From Hyphomicrobiales bacterium (lineage in GTDB: Bacteria > Pseudomonadota > Alphaproteobacteria > Rhizobiales > Rhizobiaceae): a stretch of DNA of 64,000 bases. The position numbers and the translations under genes were made by a program. Of the stretch, positions 8,135 through 16,420 are shown one piece after another. How positions within the stretch are numbered: the stretch's first letter is position 1; every line of letters starts with the position of its first letter. The stretch is from NCBI GenBank assembly GCA_002709005.1, contig PAPH01000022.1, positions 1 to 64,000 on the forward strand. Direction: 5' to 3'. The notes below the pieces were generated by a model, which was given only the letters and a program-made list of their open reading frames with translations, did no database searches and was not told the origin of the DNA.

Positions 8135-9268
8135 TCAGGTGTTGAGCGCCGGGACGGCGCCATAGCTGCGCTGCTCGCCATCGAAGACCGGCGCCGGAGC
8201 CGGGTAGGATACCGGCCCGTTCGGAGTATCCACGGTGATCCGGCGCAGATGGGGATGATGGGACAGCTTCTCCATGTCGCTGACGGTCGCAAAGGCGACA
8301 TCCGACGCAAGCAGGCCCGCTATGGCCTCGTCCAGCGTCATTTGCGCGAACCGTGCTTCCACGATCGAATCCGTCTGCGTCCGGTTCTGCACGCGTGCGA
8401 CATTGCTCGCAAAGCGCGGATCGGTTCCCAGATCCGCTTCTCCAAGGAAGAGTTCGGAGAACTTGCGCCATTCGCGATCGCTCTGGATGGAAATCAGGAC
8501 AAGTTCGTTGTCCTTCGTCCTGAAAGCGCCATAAGGCGAAATGGAGGGATGGGCCATCCCGACCCGGCGGGGGCTTTTTCCGCCTTCATGATTGAGAAGC
8601 GGTACCGTGAGCCATTCCGCCATCACGTCGAACATCGATACCGAGATGGAACAGCCCTTGCCCGTCGCCCGGCGCTGGATCAATCCCTCCAATATCGCCG
8701 AATAGGCGGCGGCGCCCGTCGCGATATCGACCACCGAGACGCCGACGCGGGAGGGTTCGGACGGCCCGCCGGTGATTGAACACAGTCCTGATTCAGCCTG
8801 GATCAACAAATCATAGGCCTTCCGGTCGGCCATCGGACCGTCTTCGCCGTAGCCTGAAATCGAGCAGGTGATGAGCTGCGGAAACCGCTCGGACAGCTTT
8901 TGGGGGTCGAAGCCCAGACGCGCCAGGGACCCTCGCTTGAGATTTTGTACGAGGATATCCGCCTCGCTCAACAGCCGGGCCAGTTCGCTCTTTCCGTCAT
9001 CCGTCGTCAGATCGAGGGTGCGCGACTGCTTCCCCCTGTTCAGCCAGACGAAATAGCTCGACTGCCCCTTGGCGACATCGTCGTAGCCGCGCGCGAAATC
9101 GCCTTCGGGCCTTTCTATCTTGATGACTTCGGCGCCCGCGTCGGCCAGTCGTGAGGTGGCATAAGGCGCGGCGACCGCTTGCTCGATCGCGACGACCTTG
9201 ACGCCCTCAAGCGGCAGTCTGAAGCCGCTCTGCGATCCTGGTTCCAGTTCTTTTTGTTGCGCAGTCAT
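8135..9268 (-). CDS. CaiB/BaiF family III CoA-transferase
   Basis: The 377 residues belong to the family III CoA-transferases, which move CoA between carboxylic acids. Features are the N-terminal GVKVVAIEQAVAAPYATSRLADAGAEVIKIE, then LNRGKQSRTLDL, the catalytic aspartate region SGYGEDGPMADRKAYDLLIQA, and ISPYGAFRTKDNE near the C terminus. ATG 9268 is preferred over 9316 because GGGAG precedes it. The divergent LysR gene begins about 100 bases away. With the hydratase at 14109 and the CitE-like lyase at 14954 it fits a pathway that activates itaconate, mesaconate or a related C5 diacid as its CoA ester. The specific substrate is an inference. Confidence 0.87.
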   Translation of the reverse strand: MTAQQKELEPGSQSGFRLPLEGVKVVAIEQAVAAPYATSRLADAGAEVIKIERPEGDFARGYDDVAKGQSSYFVWLNRGKQSRTLDLTTDDGKSELARLLSEADILVQNLKRGSLARLGFDPQKLSERFPQLITCSISGYGEDGPMADRKAYDLLIQAESGLCSITGGPSEPSRVGVSVVDIATGAAAYSAILEGLIQRRATGKGCSISVSMFDVMAEWLTVPLLNHEGGKSPRRVGMAHPSISPYGAFRTKDNELVLISIQSDREWRKFSELFLGEADLGTDPRFASNVARVQNRTQTDSIVEARFAQMTLDEAIAGLLASDVAFATVSDMEKLSHHPHLRRITVDTPNGPVSYPAPAPVFDGEQRSYGAVPALNT

Positions 9269-9320
9269 GCGTGGAGGCTCCCAATTTTCGAGGAAGATGG
9301 ACGCATGCGCAGCCATATGG

Positions 9321-9334
9321 CAAATAGCTGTTTC
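9321..9334. promoter_or_regulatory. Degenerate AAAC-N4-GTTT site between CoA-transferase and LysR
   Basis: CAAAT-AGCT-GTTTC resembles the core seen at 4001 and 11702. It lies in the divergent spacer, 46 bases before the LysR start at 9367, so it could instead be part of a LysR box. Confidence 0.25.
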
Positions 9335-9366
9335 CGATACTGGCGATAAGAAAAATGGATGGATCT

Positions 9367-10323
9367 ATGGATCTCCGGCAATTGCGCTACTTTATCGCCA
9401 TCATCGAATGCGGCTCATTTTCGCGGGCTGCGCTGCAGCTCAATGTCGCGCAGCCCTCGCTGACGCAGCACGTCCAGAAAATGGAGGCCGAACTGGGCGC
9501 AAAACTGCTGTTGCGCGGCCGCTCCGGAGTGAGCCCGACGGAGGAGGGCGCGCTGCTTGTCGAGCGCGCACGCGCGATCATCGGGGATTTCGGCCGTATT
9601 CGGGAGGAGGTTGCAAGCGTGGGGCGCGAGCCCAGCGGGACGGTGCGTATCGGGCTGCCGACCACAGTCAGCGACATTCTTTCCGTGCCCCTGATCACAC
9701 GCTGCACCGACCTATACCCGGGGCTGAAAATCATCATCGCAGAAGCGATGAGCGGTTTCGTGGTGGACTGGCTGACCACGCGGCGCGTGGATATAGGCGT
9801 TGTCTACGCGCATCTGTCCGAACCGGAGCTGCGCTGCCAGCCATTGTTGCAGGAGGAACTGGTCGTACTGATCCCGAACTCTGAGAAGAGCGGAGACGTG
9901 ATGCCGGTCTCAGCGCTGTCTGACCGCAGGTTGATACTGCCGAGTTCCGCCCATGGTCTGCGAAACATGCTCGATACGGTATTCGAGGCGCATGGGCTGG
10001 ACCTCTTGCCGGTGATCGAACTCGACAGCTACAGCAACATCAAGCGTCTGGTGGAGGCGGGATACGGCTGCTCGATACTGCCCTTCCATGCCGTTGCCCG
10101 CGAGCATGCCGAGGGGAAGTTCGGCGTCATGCGCGTCAACGAACCCGAATTGTCGCGGCGGGGCTATCTGGTACAGGACGAATCCCGACCGCCGACGCGA
10201 GCCGCACAAATCGTTGCGCAGTTGATTGGGGAGATGGTGGGCGAGCTCATAGCGAAGGGGAATTGGCCGGGCGCCCGGGATTTGCGGCGGTTGCAGCCCG
10301 ATGGGGAAAGCCGGGTGGACTAA
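9367..10323 (+). CDS. LysR-family transcriptional regulator (first of a paralogous pair)
   Basis: This 318-residue regulator opens with the LysR helix-turn-helix, MDLRQLRYFIAIIECGSFS and QPSLTQHVQKMEAELGAKLL, followed by the two-lobed effector domain starting at SGTVRIGLPTTVSDILSVPL. ATG 9367 gives the usual LysR N terminus; ATG 9355 in the same frame is possible. It is divergent from the CoA-transferase gene, the classic layout for a LysR activator and its target. Its effector domain is closely similar to the second LysR protein at 11848: both have GLP-TV, SVPL, SGFV--WL, HGLR--LD-VF and SILP/TILP. The two probably sense related acids. Its stop overlaps that of the convergent MmgE/PrpD gene by four bases. 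Confidence 0.92.
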   Translation: MDLRQLRYFIAIIECGSFSRAALQLNVAQPSLTQHVQKMEAELGAKLLLRGRSGVSPTEEGALLVERARAIIGDFGRIREEVASVGREPSGTVRIGLPTTVSDILSVPLITRCTDLYPGLKIIIAEAMSGFVVDWLTTRRVDIGVVYAHLSEPELRCQPLLQEELVVLIPNSEKSGDVMPVSALSDRRLILPSSAHGLRNMLDTVFEAHGLDLLPVIELDSYSNIKRLVEAGYGCSILPFHAVAREHAEGKFGVMRVNEPELSRRGYLVQDESRPPTRAAQIVAQLIGEMVGELIAKGNWPGARDLRRLQPDGESRVD

Positions 10324-11660
10324 ACTGGGGCTGCAAGCAACCGGCCGATCTCGCTGGCGTGGCCGTCACGGGTCTTGTCCCGCAAGAATGTCAGTCTATC
10401 CGAACCGTCGCCCAGCAGTTGTTCGGCTTTCAGCTTCAGTCGCTCCTCCAGTTCTGAAGCGGGAAGTGAGACATCGAGGTCGAACGCGCATTCGATACTC
10501 CGGCCGTCTTTCAGGGACAACTCGCAACGGGACTGCATTTCGCCAACGGTTTCATCGGCGATGACCTCGACCCTTCCGGCCAGATCGGCGATCGTCAGAT
10601 CTCTGGTCAGGGCTTGGTCGTAAACCGCAATCGAACCGGTGGGGCGGCCGTCCAGCGCCATAGCGGCAAGCCAGGGATAACTGAACTTGATTTCAAGCCC
10701 TGACCGGGGGCGCGCGATATTGCAGACGTTCATCCATCGCGGGTTGGTGAATACACGGCAATACGCCACCTCGCCCGGTGCGAAACGATTATCGCCTTGG
10801 GCCTGCAGCAGGGCTTCGATCATGGCGTGGGTACCGTGGCAGCAGGCATGAAACTTGAAGCGGACGTCTTCGAAGCGATAGAGATGCCCGGCATCGGCCA
10901 CGGCCTGCGGCCTGTCGGAATGGGTGGGTATGAAGCCCAGAGGATCGGACAGGCCGTCCGCCGGTGCGGTGAAGCCCAGATGGGCCAGTTTGGCGGTTTC
11001 CACGCCATTCGACGCGGCGATGCCGGCATTGTAGGGTTTCCCCATGGTTCCGAACTGGGACCTCAGGCCGGATGCGCGTGTGGCGCACAGCCCCAGGGCT
11101 GCCTTGATCTGTGACGTACCCAGCCCGTAAATCCGGCTCGCCGCGATGCAGGCGCCGAATGCTCCCGCGGTAGCGGTCTGGTGGAAGCCGCGATTATAGT
11201 GATCAGGGCCCAGTGTCATCCCGACGAGGATGGCGGCTTCGGCGCCTACCAGGAAAGCGCTAACGACATCGTTGATGCTCGAGCCCGTCTCCTCCGCCGC
11301 CGCAAGTGCTGCGGGATAGATGGCGACTGAAAGATGGCCGATATGGGCGAAGTGCGTATCGTCAAAATCGAGCGCATGACTGACAGTGCCGTTCACCAGA
11401 GCCGCGAGGCGCGCGGGTCCCTTGCCTCCACCGGTCAACGAGGCGACTTCGGCCCCACCTTCCGCCATTGCGAATTTCCGGATCAGACCTGCGACGGGCT
11501 GGCCCGCGCCAGCGCGTGCGCACACAACCCAGTCGAAAAGGGACATTCTGGCAATTTGAAAAACCGCCGGTGGCAGGCTGCAGGCATCTCGGTGGGCGAG
11601 ATCTATCAGGATGTCCAGCAAATCGGATTTCATGTCGTTACTCGTCAGAACCGAACGCAT
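10320..11660 (-). CDS. MmgE/PrpD family protein
   Basis: The 446 residues match the family of 2-methylcitrate dehydratase and cis-aconitate decarboxylase. Typical blocks are FDWVVCARAGAGQP, NGTVSHALDFDDTH, HLSVAIYPAALAAAEETGS, HQTATAGAFGACIAASRIYGL and FKFHACCHGTHAMIEALL. The start is either ATG 11660 or ATG 11630; neither has a strong ribosome site. An MmgE/PrpD gene is also present in the itaconate cluster of Pseudomonas aeruginosa, as I recall it. Here it sits between the two LysR paralogues and divergent from the second. It may isomerise, hydrate or decarboxylate a C5/C6 tricarboxylate-like acid; the reaction is not proven by sequence. Confidence 0.85.
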   Translation of the reverse strand: MRSVLTSNDMKSDLLDILIDLAHRDACSLPPAVFQIARMSLFDWVVCARAGAGQPVAGLIRKFAMAEGGAEVASLTGGGKGPARLAALVNGTVSHALDFDDTHFAHIGHLSVAIYPAALAAAEETGSSINDVVSAFLVGAEAAILVGMTLGPDHYNRGFHQTATAGAFGACIAASRIYGLGTSQIKAALGLCATRASGLRSQFGTMGKPYNAGIAASNGVETAKLAHLGFTAPADGLSDPLGFIPTHSDRPQAVADAGHLYRFEDVRFKFHACCHGTHAMIEALLQAQGDNRFAPGEVAYCRVFTNPRWMNVCNIARPRSGLEIKFSYPWLAAMALDGRPTGSIAVYDQALTRDLTIADLAGRVEVIADETVGEMQSRCELSLKDGRSIECAFDLDVSLPASELEERLKLKAEQLLGDGSDRLTFLRDKTRDGHASEIGRLLAAPV

Positions 11661-11701
11661 TGCGGGGAGGACCGCCTGCGCTAAAAGTATGGACGGCGAT
11701 G

Positions 11702-11717
11702 CAAACGCGTGTTTGAA
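11702..11717. promoter_or_regulatory. Palindrome CAAAC-GCGT-GTTTG in the PrpD-LysR spacer
   Basis: A perfect 5-base inverted repeat with a 4-base spacer and a right half GTTTGAA lies about 40 bases before the PrpD start. It belongs by sequence to the AAAC-N4-GTTT group around the TetR gene, but binding by either LysR protein is an equally fair reading. Confidence 0.4.
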
Positions 11718-11847
11718 TTTCTTGTGAGCAAAACCATCTACGTGGTCGAAGTCAATGCGATCGGTGCATCGAAGGCGCAGAAACTTGGATGGGCAGGGTG
11801 CTGAGGGGGATTTGAGGCCTCGGACGGCTTCAAGCGTGAGGTTCTGG

Positions 11848-12771
11848 ATGAATATTCATCAGATCGAGCTGTTCCTGGAGGTGGCGAAGGCCGGATCCAT
11901 GTCGGGCGCGGCCGCGCTATCCTCCTTGGCCCAAGCCGACGTCAGCCGCAAGATCGGCCGCCTGGAGGATGAACTCGGGACAAGACTCTTTCATCGGAAC
12001 GGGCGGGGTGTGGTCCTGACACAAGAGGGAGAGGCGTTTAAAAGACATGCGGAGACGGTCTGCAGCGCGATTGCCGTGGCCAGGGCTGAAATACGCGAAA
12101 TGCAGATGGTGCCGTCCGGCGAAGTCGTCATCGGATTGCCGCCGACGGTCGCCAGCTTCCTATCCGTCCCATTGGTCGAAGCCTTCCAGGCCCGGTTTCC
12201 GAATGTTTCGCTCGCGATCGTGGAAGGCTTTTCCGGTTTCGTACTGGAGTGGCTGGAGGCGGGACGCCTCGATGTGGCGGTGCTCTATCATTCCCCGTCC
12301 ATGTCGGCCCACCTGGGCGACGAACTCAAGACCGAGCGATTGTATCTGTTCGGCGCAGCCGGAAGCAGCAGCTGCCCGCAGCCGGGCGCGGTGGTGAGCG
12401 GAAATGACGTTGTAAAGCTGCCGCTCATCCTGCCGCGGCGGGGCCACGGCCTGCGTTCGCTTCTCGACTCAGTCTTCAACCTGAAGGGCCTGGAAATGCC
12501 CGTTTACTTCGAGGTGGATTCGCTGGCGGTCATGCAGAATATGGCAATGGCAGGCCTCGGCTATACGATACTGCCGTATGCCGCCATGCATGACTTCGTC
12601 GTCGATGGGCGCTTGTCGATGTGGGCTCTTCGCGAGCCCGAGGTGTCGCGACGCCTGGTCGTGGCGAGTTCGAGAAAGCGTCCGGGCAGCGCGGCGTCCA
12701 GAGAGCTGACGGTCATCGTTCGACGCCTCGTCGGACAGCTGTGCGACGGCCCCGGGAGGACGCGCCGATAG
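11848..12771 (+). CDS. LysR-family transcriptional regulator (second of a paralogous pair)
   Basis: The 307 residues begin MNIHQIELFLEVAKAGSMSG, with the recognition part AQADVSRKIGRLEDELGTRL and an effector domain from GEVVIGLPPTVASFLSVPL. ATG 11848 is chosen because the LysR domain starts there; the open frame extends upstream without family similarity. It is divergent from the MmgE/PrpD gene and precedes the acyl-CoA dehydrogenase by 115 bases, so it could control both sides. Its effector domain closely parallels that of the LysR protein at 9367. Activation by a dicarboxylate or its CoA ester is an inference from the neighbours. Confidence 0.92.
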   Translation: MNIHQIELFLEVAKAGSMSGAAALSSLAQADVSRKIGRLEDELGTRLFHRNGRGVVLTQEGEAFKRHAETVCSAIAVARAEIREMQMVPSGEVVIGLPPTVASFLSVPLVEAFQARFPNVSLAIVEGFSGFVLEWLEAGRLDVAVLYHSPSMSAHLGDELKTERLYLFGAAGSSSCPQPGAVVSGNDVVKLPLILPRRGHGLRSLLDSVFNLKGLEMPVYFEVDSLAVMQNMAMAGLGYTILPYAAMHDFVVDGRLSMWALREPEVSRRLVVASSRKRPGSAASRELTVIVRRLVGQLCDGPGRTRR

Positions 12772-12886
12772 ACGAGGAATGGTGAGCCATACGGAAGCTG
12801 TATATCTGAATTGAGCGTGCAGACAGTACCGCTTACTGAGGCCTTCCCTATTTTGTGCAGTCGAAGATGAACGGGTATTCCTTTCC

Positions 12887-14050
12887 ATGATGCTTGAAGA
12901 GCCGTCCGAAGTCGTCGAAATCCGCGAATCCGTCGCACGATTGTGCGGCAGTTTTCCCGGGGAGTATTGGCGCAAGCTCGACCGTGAAGGCGCCTATCCA
13001 AGCGAATTCGTGACGGCGTTGACCGAAGCGGGCTTTCTCTCCGCTCTGATTCCGGAAGACTATGGCGGCGCTGGACTGCCGCTTTCCACGGCCGCCGCAA
13101 TCCTTGAGGAAATCCAGAAGGCAGGCTGCAATGGCGGAGCCTGTCATGCGCAGATGTACATCATGGGCGCGCTGCTGCGCCACGGCAACGAGGACCAGAA
13201 GCAACGATATCTGCCGGGCATTGCCGCGGGCGACTTGCGGATGCAGGCATTCGGCGTGACGGAGCCGACGAGTGGCACTGACACCACCTCCATCAAAACC
13301 TTCGCAAGGAGGGAAGGCAGTCACTACGTGATCAACGGTCAGAAGGTCTGGACCTCGCGGGCCGAACATTCCGACCTGATGCTGCTGCTCGCACGAACAA
13401 CCCCAAAATCCGATGTCGGCAAGAAGACCGACGGGATCTCCGTTTTTATTGTCGACATGCGCGAGGCGATCGGCAACGGTCTCACGATCAAGCCGATCCG
13501 GGCGATGATGAACCATGCCACCACCGAAGTGTTTTTCGACGATCTGAAAGTTCCGGCCGAAAACCTGATCGGCGAAGAGGGCAAGGGGTTCAAGTACATT
13601 CTGTCGGGTATGAACGCCGAGCGGATCCTGATCGGCGCCGAATGCATCGGCGATGCAAAATGGTTCATCGACAAGATGACCGGATATGCCAGGGAGCGCG
13701 TCGTCTTCGGCAGACCGATCGGCGCGAACCAGGGAATCCAGTTCCCGATAGCCGAGGTCTATGCACAGATGCGGGCTGCGGAACTGATGGTCCGGCAAGC
13801 GGCGGCGTTATTCGACGCCGGTGAAAATTGTGGTGCCGAAGCCAACATGGCCAAGATGCTCGCCGCCGAGGCCTCCTGGAAAGCCGCCGATACCTGCATC
13901 CAGACCTTTGGCGGGTTCGGCTTCGCCGAGGAATACGATGTCGAACGCAAGTTCCGTGAAGCGCGCCTCTATCGCGTGGCTCCGATCTCGACCAATCTCA
14001 TCCTGTCCTTTATCGGCGAGCATGTGCTCGGAATGCCGAAATCCTATTGA
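12887..14050 (+). CDS. Acyl-CoA dehydrogenase family protein
   Basis: This 387-residue flavoprotein has the three-part acyl-CoA dehydrogenase fold: helical N terminus with FLSALIPEDYGGAGLPLS, the middle beta domain with AFGVTEPTSGTDTTSIKT and the VWTSRAEHSD flavin contact, and the C-terminal helical domain with GRPIGANQGIQFPIAEVY and QTFGGFGFAEEYDVER. The usual IYEGT segment carrying the catalytic glutamate in medium-chain enzymes reads LYRVAPIST here, so the catalytic base may lie elsewhere. It heads an operon with the hydratase at 14109 (58-base gap) and the lyase at 14954. A similar dehydrogenase accompanies itaconate genes in Pseudomonas aeruginosa, as I recall that cluster; methylsuccinyl-CoA-type oxidation is one possibility. 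Confidence 0.9.
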   Translation: MMLEEPSEVVEIRESVARLCGSFPGEYWRKLDREGAYPSEFVTALTEAGFLSALIPEDYGGAGLPLSTAAAILEEIQKAGCNGGACHAQMYIMGALLRHGNEDQKQRYLPGIAAGDLRMQAFGVTEPTSGTDTTSIKTFARREGSHYVINGQKVWTSRAEHSDLMLLLARTTPKSDVGKKTDGISVFIVDMREAIGNGLTIKPIRAMMNHATTEVFFDDLKVPAENLIGEEGKGFKYILSGMNAERILIGAECIGDAKWFIDKMTGYARERVVFGRPIGANQGIQFPIAEVYAQMRAAELMVRQAAALFDAGENCGAEANMAKMLAAEASWKAADTCIQTFGGFGFAEEYDVERKFREARLYRVAPISTNLILSFIGEHVLGMPKSY

Positions 14051-14108
14051 GGCTCTGTCGGGAGCGGGCCGCCGGTGAACGGACAACGCCTGAAGCGGGG
14101 GAGCGAGT

Positions 14109-14957
14109 ATGTCGGGGTTGAATGAAGTCGCGGACGAAACAGCATGGATCGGCTCGGAAAACACGGTCGAGGACAGGCTGACACAGCGGCTGGCCGATCA
14201 ATGGCGCGGCGCACTTCAATTCGATGGGCTCGCGATTTCTCCCGAACTGTTGGGCGTGCACTGGATCTTAGGCGTGGGGACGCCGGGCAATGCCGAACTC
14301 GGAGCAGATGGTCATGCCCGCAAGGGGGAATTCTTGCCTCCGATCACCCTGCCGCGGCGTATGTGGGCGTCGAGCGAACTGGAGTTTCTTGCCTCTCCGA
14401 CTGTCAACGATGAGGTCACCCACCGTTCCAGGGTGGAGGGCATCGCCCACAAGACAGGACGAAGCGGCCCGCTGTGCTTTGTGACGGTGGACCATGCATG
14501 GTCCACGTCCAGGGGTGTTCTCGTTAGAGAGAAGCAGCATATCGTTTACCGTGACTCTGTGCCGCCCCGGAATGCGGCCGCACCACACGACGCCCCGGAA
14601 TTCCCGACAGCGCAGCACTCGCTCGAAATAGCGTGCAAACCCGTACACCTCTTCCGCTTCTCCGCCCTGACCTATAACAGCCATCGTATCCACTACGATT
14701 TTCCGTATGCGACGGAGGTGGAAGGATATGCCGGGCTTGTGGTTCAGGGGCCGTTGCAGGCCAGCCTGCTGCTCAATTTCGCACGGCAGGTTGCGGGCAG
14801 GGTGCCGCGCAGGTTTGCCTTCCGGGGTGTCGCGCCCCTGATCGCAGATCACGCGTTCGCGTTGCACGCCAACGAGGATGCGGAAGGTTTGAAGCTTTGT
14901 GTGCGGGACGAATACAACCTCACCACAATGACCGCCGTGGCGGAATGGGACACATGA
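14109..14957 (+). CDS. MaoC/HTD2-like hydratase (itaconyl-CoA or mesaconyl-CoA hydratase type)
   Basis: The 282 residues form two hot-dog domains of the HTD2-like type. The N-terminal half contains HWILGVGTPGNAELGADGHA and LPRRMWASSELEF; the C-terminal half has the catalytic R-hydratase signature LFRFSALTYNSHRIHYDFPY (Asn-Ser-His), followed by EGYAGLVVQGPLQASLLL. Family members hydrate itaconyl-CoA to citramalyl-CoA or mesaconyl-C4-CoA. Its stop overlaps the start of the CitE-like lyase by four bases (ATGA at 14954), so hydratase and lyase are translationally coupled. That coupling, together with a family III CoA-transferase, is the reason for proposing a citramalyl-CoA pathway. The start ATG 14109 follows GGGGGAG. 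Confidence 0.88.
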   Translation: MSGLNEVADETAWIGSENTVEDRLTQRLADQWRGALQFDGLAISPELLGVHWILGVGTPGNAELGADGHARKGEFLPPITLPRRMWASSELEFLASPTVNDEVTHRSRVEGIAHKTGRSGPLCFVTVDHAWSTSRGVLVREKQHIVYRDSVPPRNAAAPHDAPEFPTAQHSLEIACKPVHLFRFSALTYNSHRIHYDFPYATEVEGYAGLVVQGPLQASLLLNFARQVAGRVPRRFAFRGVAPLIADHAFALHANEDAEGLKLCVRDEYNLTTMTAVAEWDT

Positions 14958-15745
14958 TCGAGACTGCAATCGCCCCGCTTTTCGTACCTGCCGATAAACC
15001 GGCGCTTCTTGCCAAGGCGCGTGCCTCAGCCGCGGACGCCATTATCCTCGACCTCGAGGATGCGGTGTCGCCCAACCAGAAATCGGCGGCCCGTGGTTTG
15101 TTTTCGGAGTCTCTCGGTGGCCCGGTCACGGTGCGCATCAACGCGGTCAATACGGAATGGCACCAGCCCGATCTCGCAGTCATGGCCAATCCGGATGTCG
15201 CGGCCATCATGCTTTCCAAGGCGGAAGACCCGGCGGTGATCGAGGCTGTGCGGCGCGCGGCGTCGCGCCCGATGCAGGTTGTCGCCCTGGTGGAGACCGC
15301 GCTTGGCATGGAGAATGTCAACTCCATCGCCAAGGCTGCGGACCGGCTGGCTTTCGGATCTCTGGATTACGCCGCCGATCTCGGCGCTGTGCCCGACCAT
15401 GATGTGCTTGCTTATGCGCGCAGCCGTATCGTCCTCGCATCTCGTCTCGCCAACCGGCCGCCGCCTCTGGATGGGGTGACGCCCGATTTCCGCAACGCCG
15501 AGGCCTGCCAGATGGACACGGCGCACGCGATCAGGATGGGGTTCGGCGGTCGTCTGTGTATTCACCCTTCGCAGATCGCGATCGTGCGCGGCGCCTACGT
15601 GCCTTCCGAAGCAGAGGTGGAATGGGCCCGCAGGATCGCGGCGCTGGGCTCGGGCGCCGTCAGCCTCGACGGTAAAATGGTGGATGCGCCGGTCAAGGCG
15701 CGGGCCGCCCAGGTGCTTGAGCGTTGGAACCGTTTGAAGGACTGA
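14954..15745 (+). CDS. CitE-like CoA ester lyase (probable citramalyl-CoA lyase)
   Basis: This 263-residue TIM barrel belongs to the HpcH/HpaI and citrate lyase beta family. Motifs are the N-terminal APLFVPADKPALLAKA, the metal and substrate site DAIILDLEDAVSPNQK, VRINAVNT, and VALVETALGMENVNSIA with the metal-binding glutamate. The C-terminal GRLCIHPSQIAIV is the CoA-site motif. Such stand-alone enzymes cleave citramalyl-CoA, malyl-CoA or HMG-type CoA esters to acetyl-CoA and a keto acid. Start ATG 14954 overlaps the hydratase stop. With its neighbours it would give pyruvate and acetyl-CoA from a C5 diacid. It ends 37 bases before the stop of the convergent PAS-LuxR gene. Confidence 0.9.
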   Translation: MIETAIAPLFVPADKPALLAKARASAADAIILDLEDAVSPNQKSAARGLFSESLGGPVTVRINAVNTEWHQPDLAVMANPDVAAIMLSKAEDPAVIEAVRRAASRPMQVVALVETALGMENVNSIAKAADRLAFGSLDYAADLGAVPDHDVLAYARSRIVLASRLANRPPPLDGVTPDFRNAEACQMDTAHAIRMGFGGRLCIHPSQIAIVRGAYVPSEAEVEWARRIAALGSGAVSLDGKMVDAPVKARAAQVLERWNRLKD

Positions 15746-15782
15746 CCGGACGGAGGCGCTCCTCGCGTTGCCCGCCCGTCAA

Positions 15783-16331
15783 TCAGAGCGGTAAACCGGC
15801 AAGCTTGGCGATCAACTCTGCGCCCGTCGTCACACCCAGCTTGTCCATCATGCGGGAGCGATGGCCTTCCACGGTGCGGTGGGAAATTCCCAGATCCCGG
15901 GCAATTTCCTTGTTGGTGTGCCCCGCTACGGAAAGCATGGCAATTTCCCTCTCCCGGCGCGTGAAGTTCACGATCGGGCGCTGTTCCGACATATCGACAA
16001 ATGACCACACACAGCGGGAAAATGGATCGGCTTTGGTGGTGGAGCGACCCCGAACCGCGCACCAGAACTGGCCCCCGTCGGCACGCTGCATGATCCGCTC
16101 GTCGCCATAGTGACCTCCTTCGGTCATGGCTTTGAGGCCAATCCTCCCGACATCTATAAACTCACGGTTGGAGGGGTAGAGCAGCGCGATCGATTTGCCC
16201 TGGAGCGCGCCTGGCGCATAGCCGAACATGTCGGAAAACGCGGGATTGCAAATCTCGATGATCCTGTGCCGGGTTACCGCCAGTCCGACCGGCGCAAACT
16301 CGAAGCCAAAAGCAATATCGGTGTCAAGCAT
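15783..16331 (-). CDS. PAS-domain LuxR-type transcriptional regulator
   Basis: The 182 residues hold an N-terminal PAS domain (about 5-115; IIEICNPAFSDMFGYAPGAL and GQFWCAVRGRS are typical) and a C-terminal GerE/LuxR helix-turn-helix (about 118-180; TRREREIAMLSVAGHTNKEI, then ISHRTVEGHRSRMMDKLG). There is no receiver domain, so it senses a ligand or cofactor directly rather than being phosphorylated. ATG 16331 is chosen because GGAGG lies seven bases before it and the PAS domain begins there; the frame stays open upstream. It is divergent from the thiolase operon at 16421, with an inverted repeat at 16347-16362 between them, so that operon is its likely target. Confidence 0.88.
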   Translation of the reverse strand: MLDTDIAFGFEFAPVGLAVTRHRIIEICNPAFSDMFGYAPGALQGKSIALLYPSNREFIDVGRIGLKAMTEGGHYGDERIMQRADGGQFWCAVRGRSTTKADPFSRCVWSFVDMSEQRPIVNFTRREREIAMLSVAGHTNKEIARDLGISHRTVEGHRSRMMDKLGVTTGAELIAKLAGLPL

Positions 16332-16346
16332 TGCAGCCTCCACAAT

Positions 16347-16362
16347 CAGGTGTTCCCACCTG
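16347..16362. promoter_or_regulatory. Inverted repeat CAGGTG-TTCC-CACCTG
   Basis: A perfect 6-base dyad with a 4-base spacer lies in the 89-base gap between the divergent PAS-LuxR regulator and the thiolase. Its placement suits the binding site of that regulator. Confidence 0.45.
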
Positions 16363-16420
16363 TATGCACTGCGGGCCGGAGCTGTAAAATCGCGTTGTCT
16401 GCTTGTGTGGGAGGAATGAC

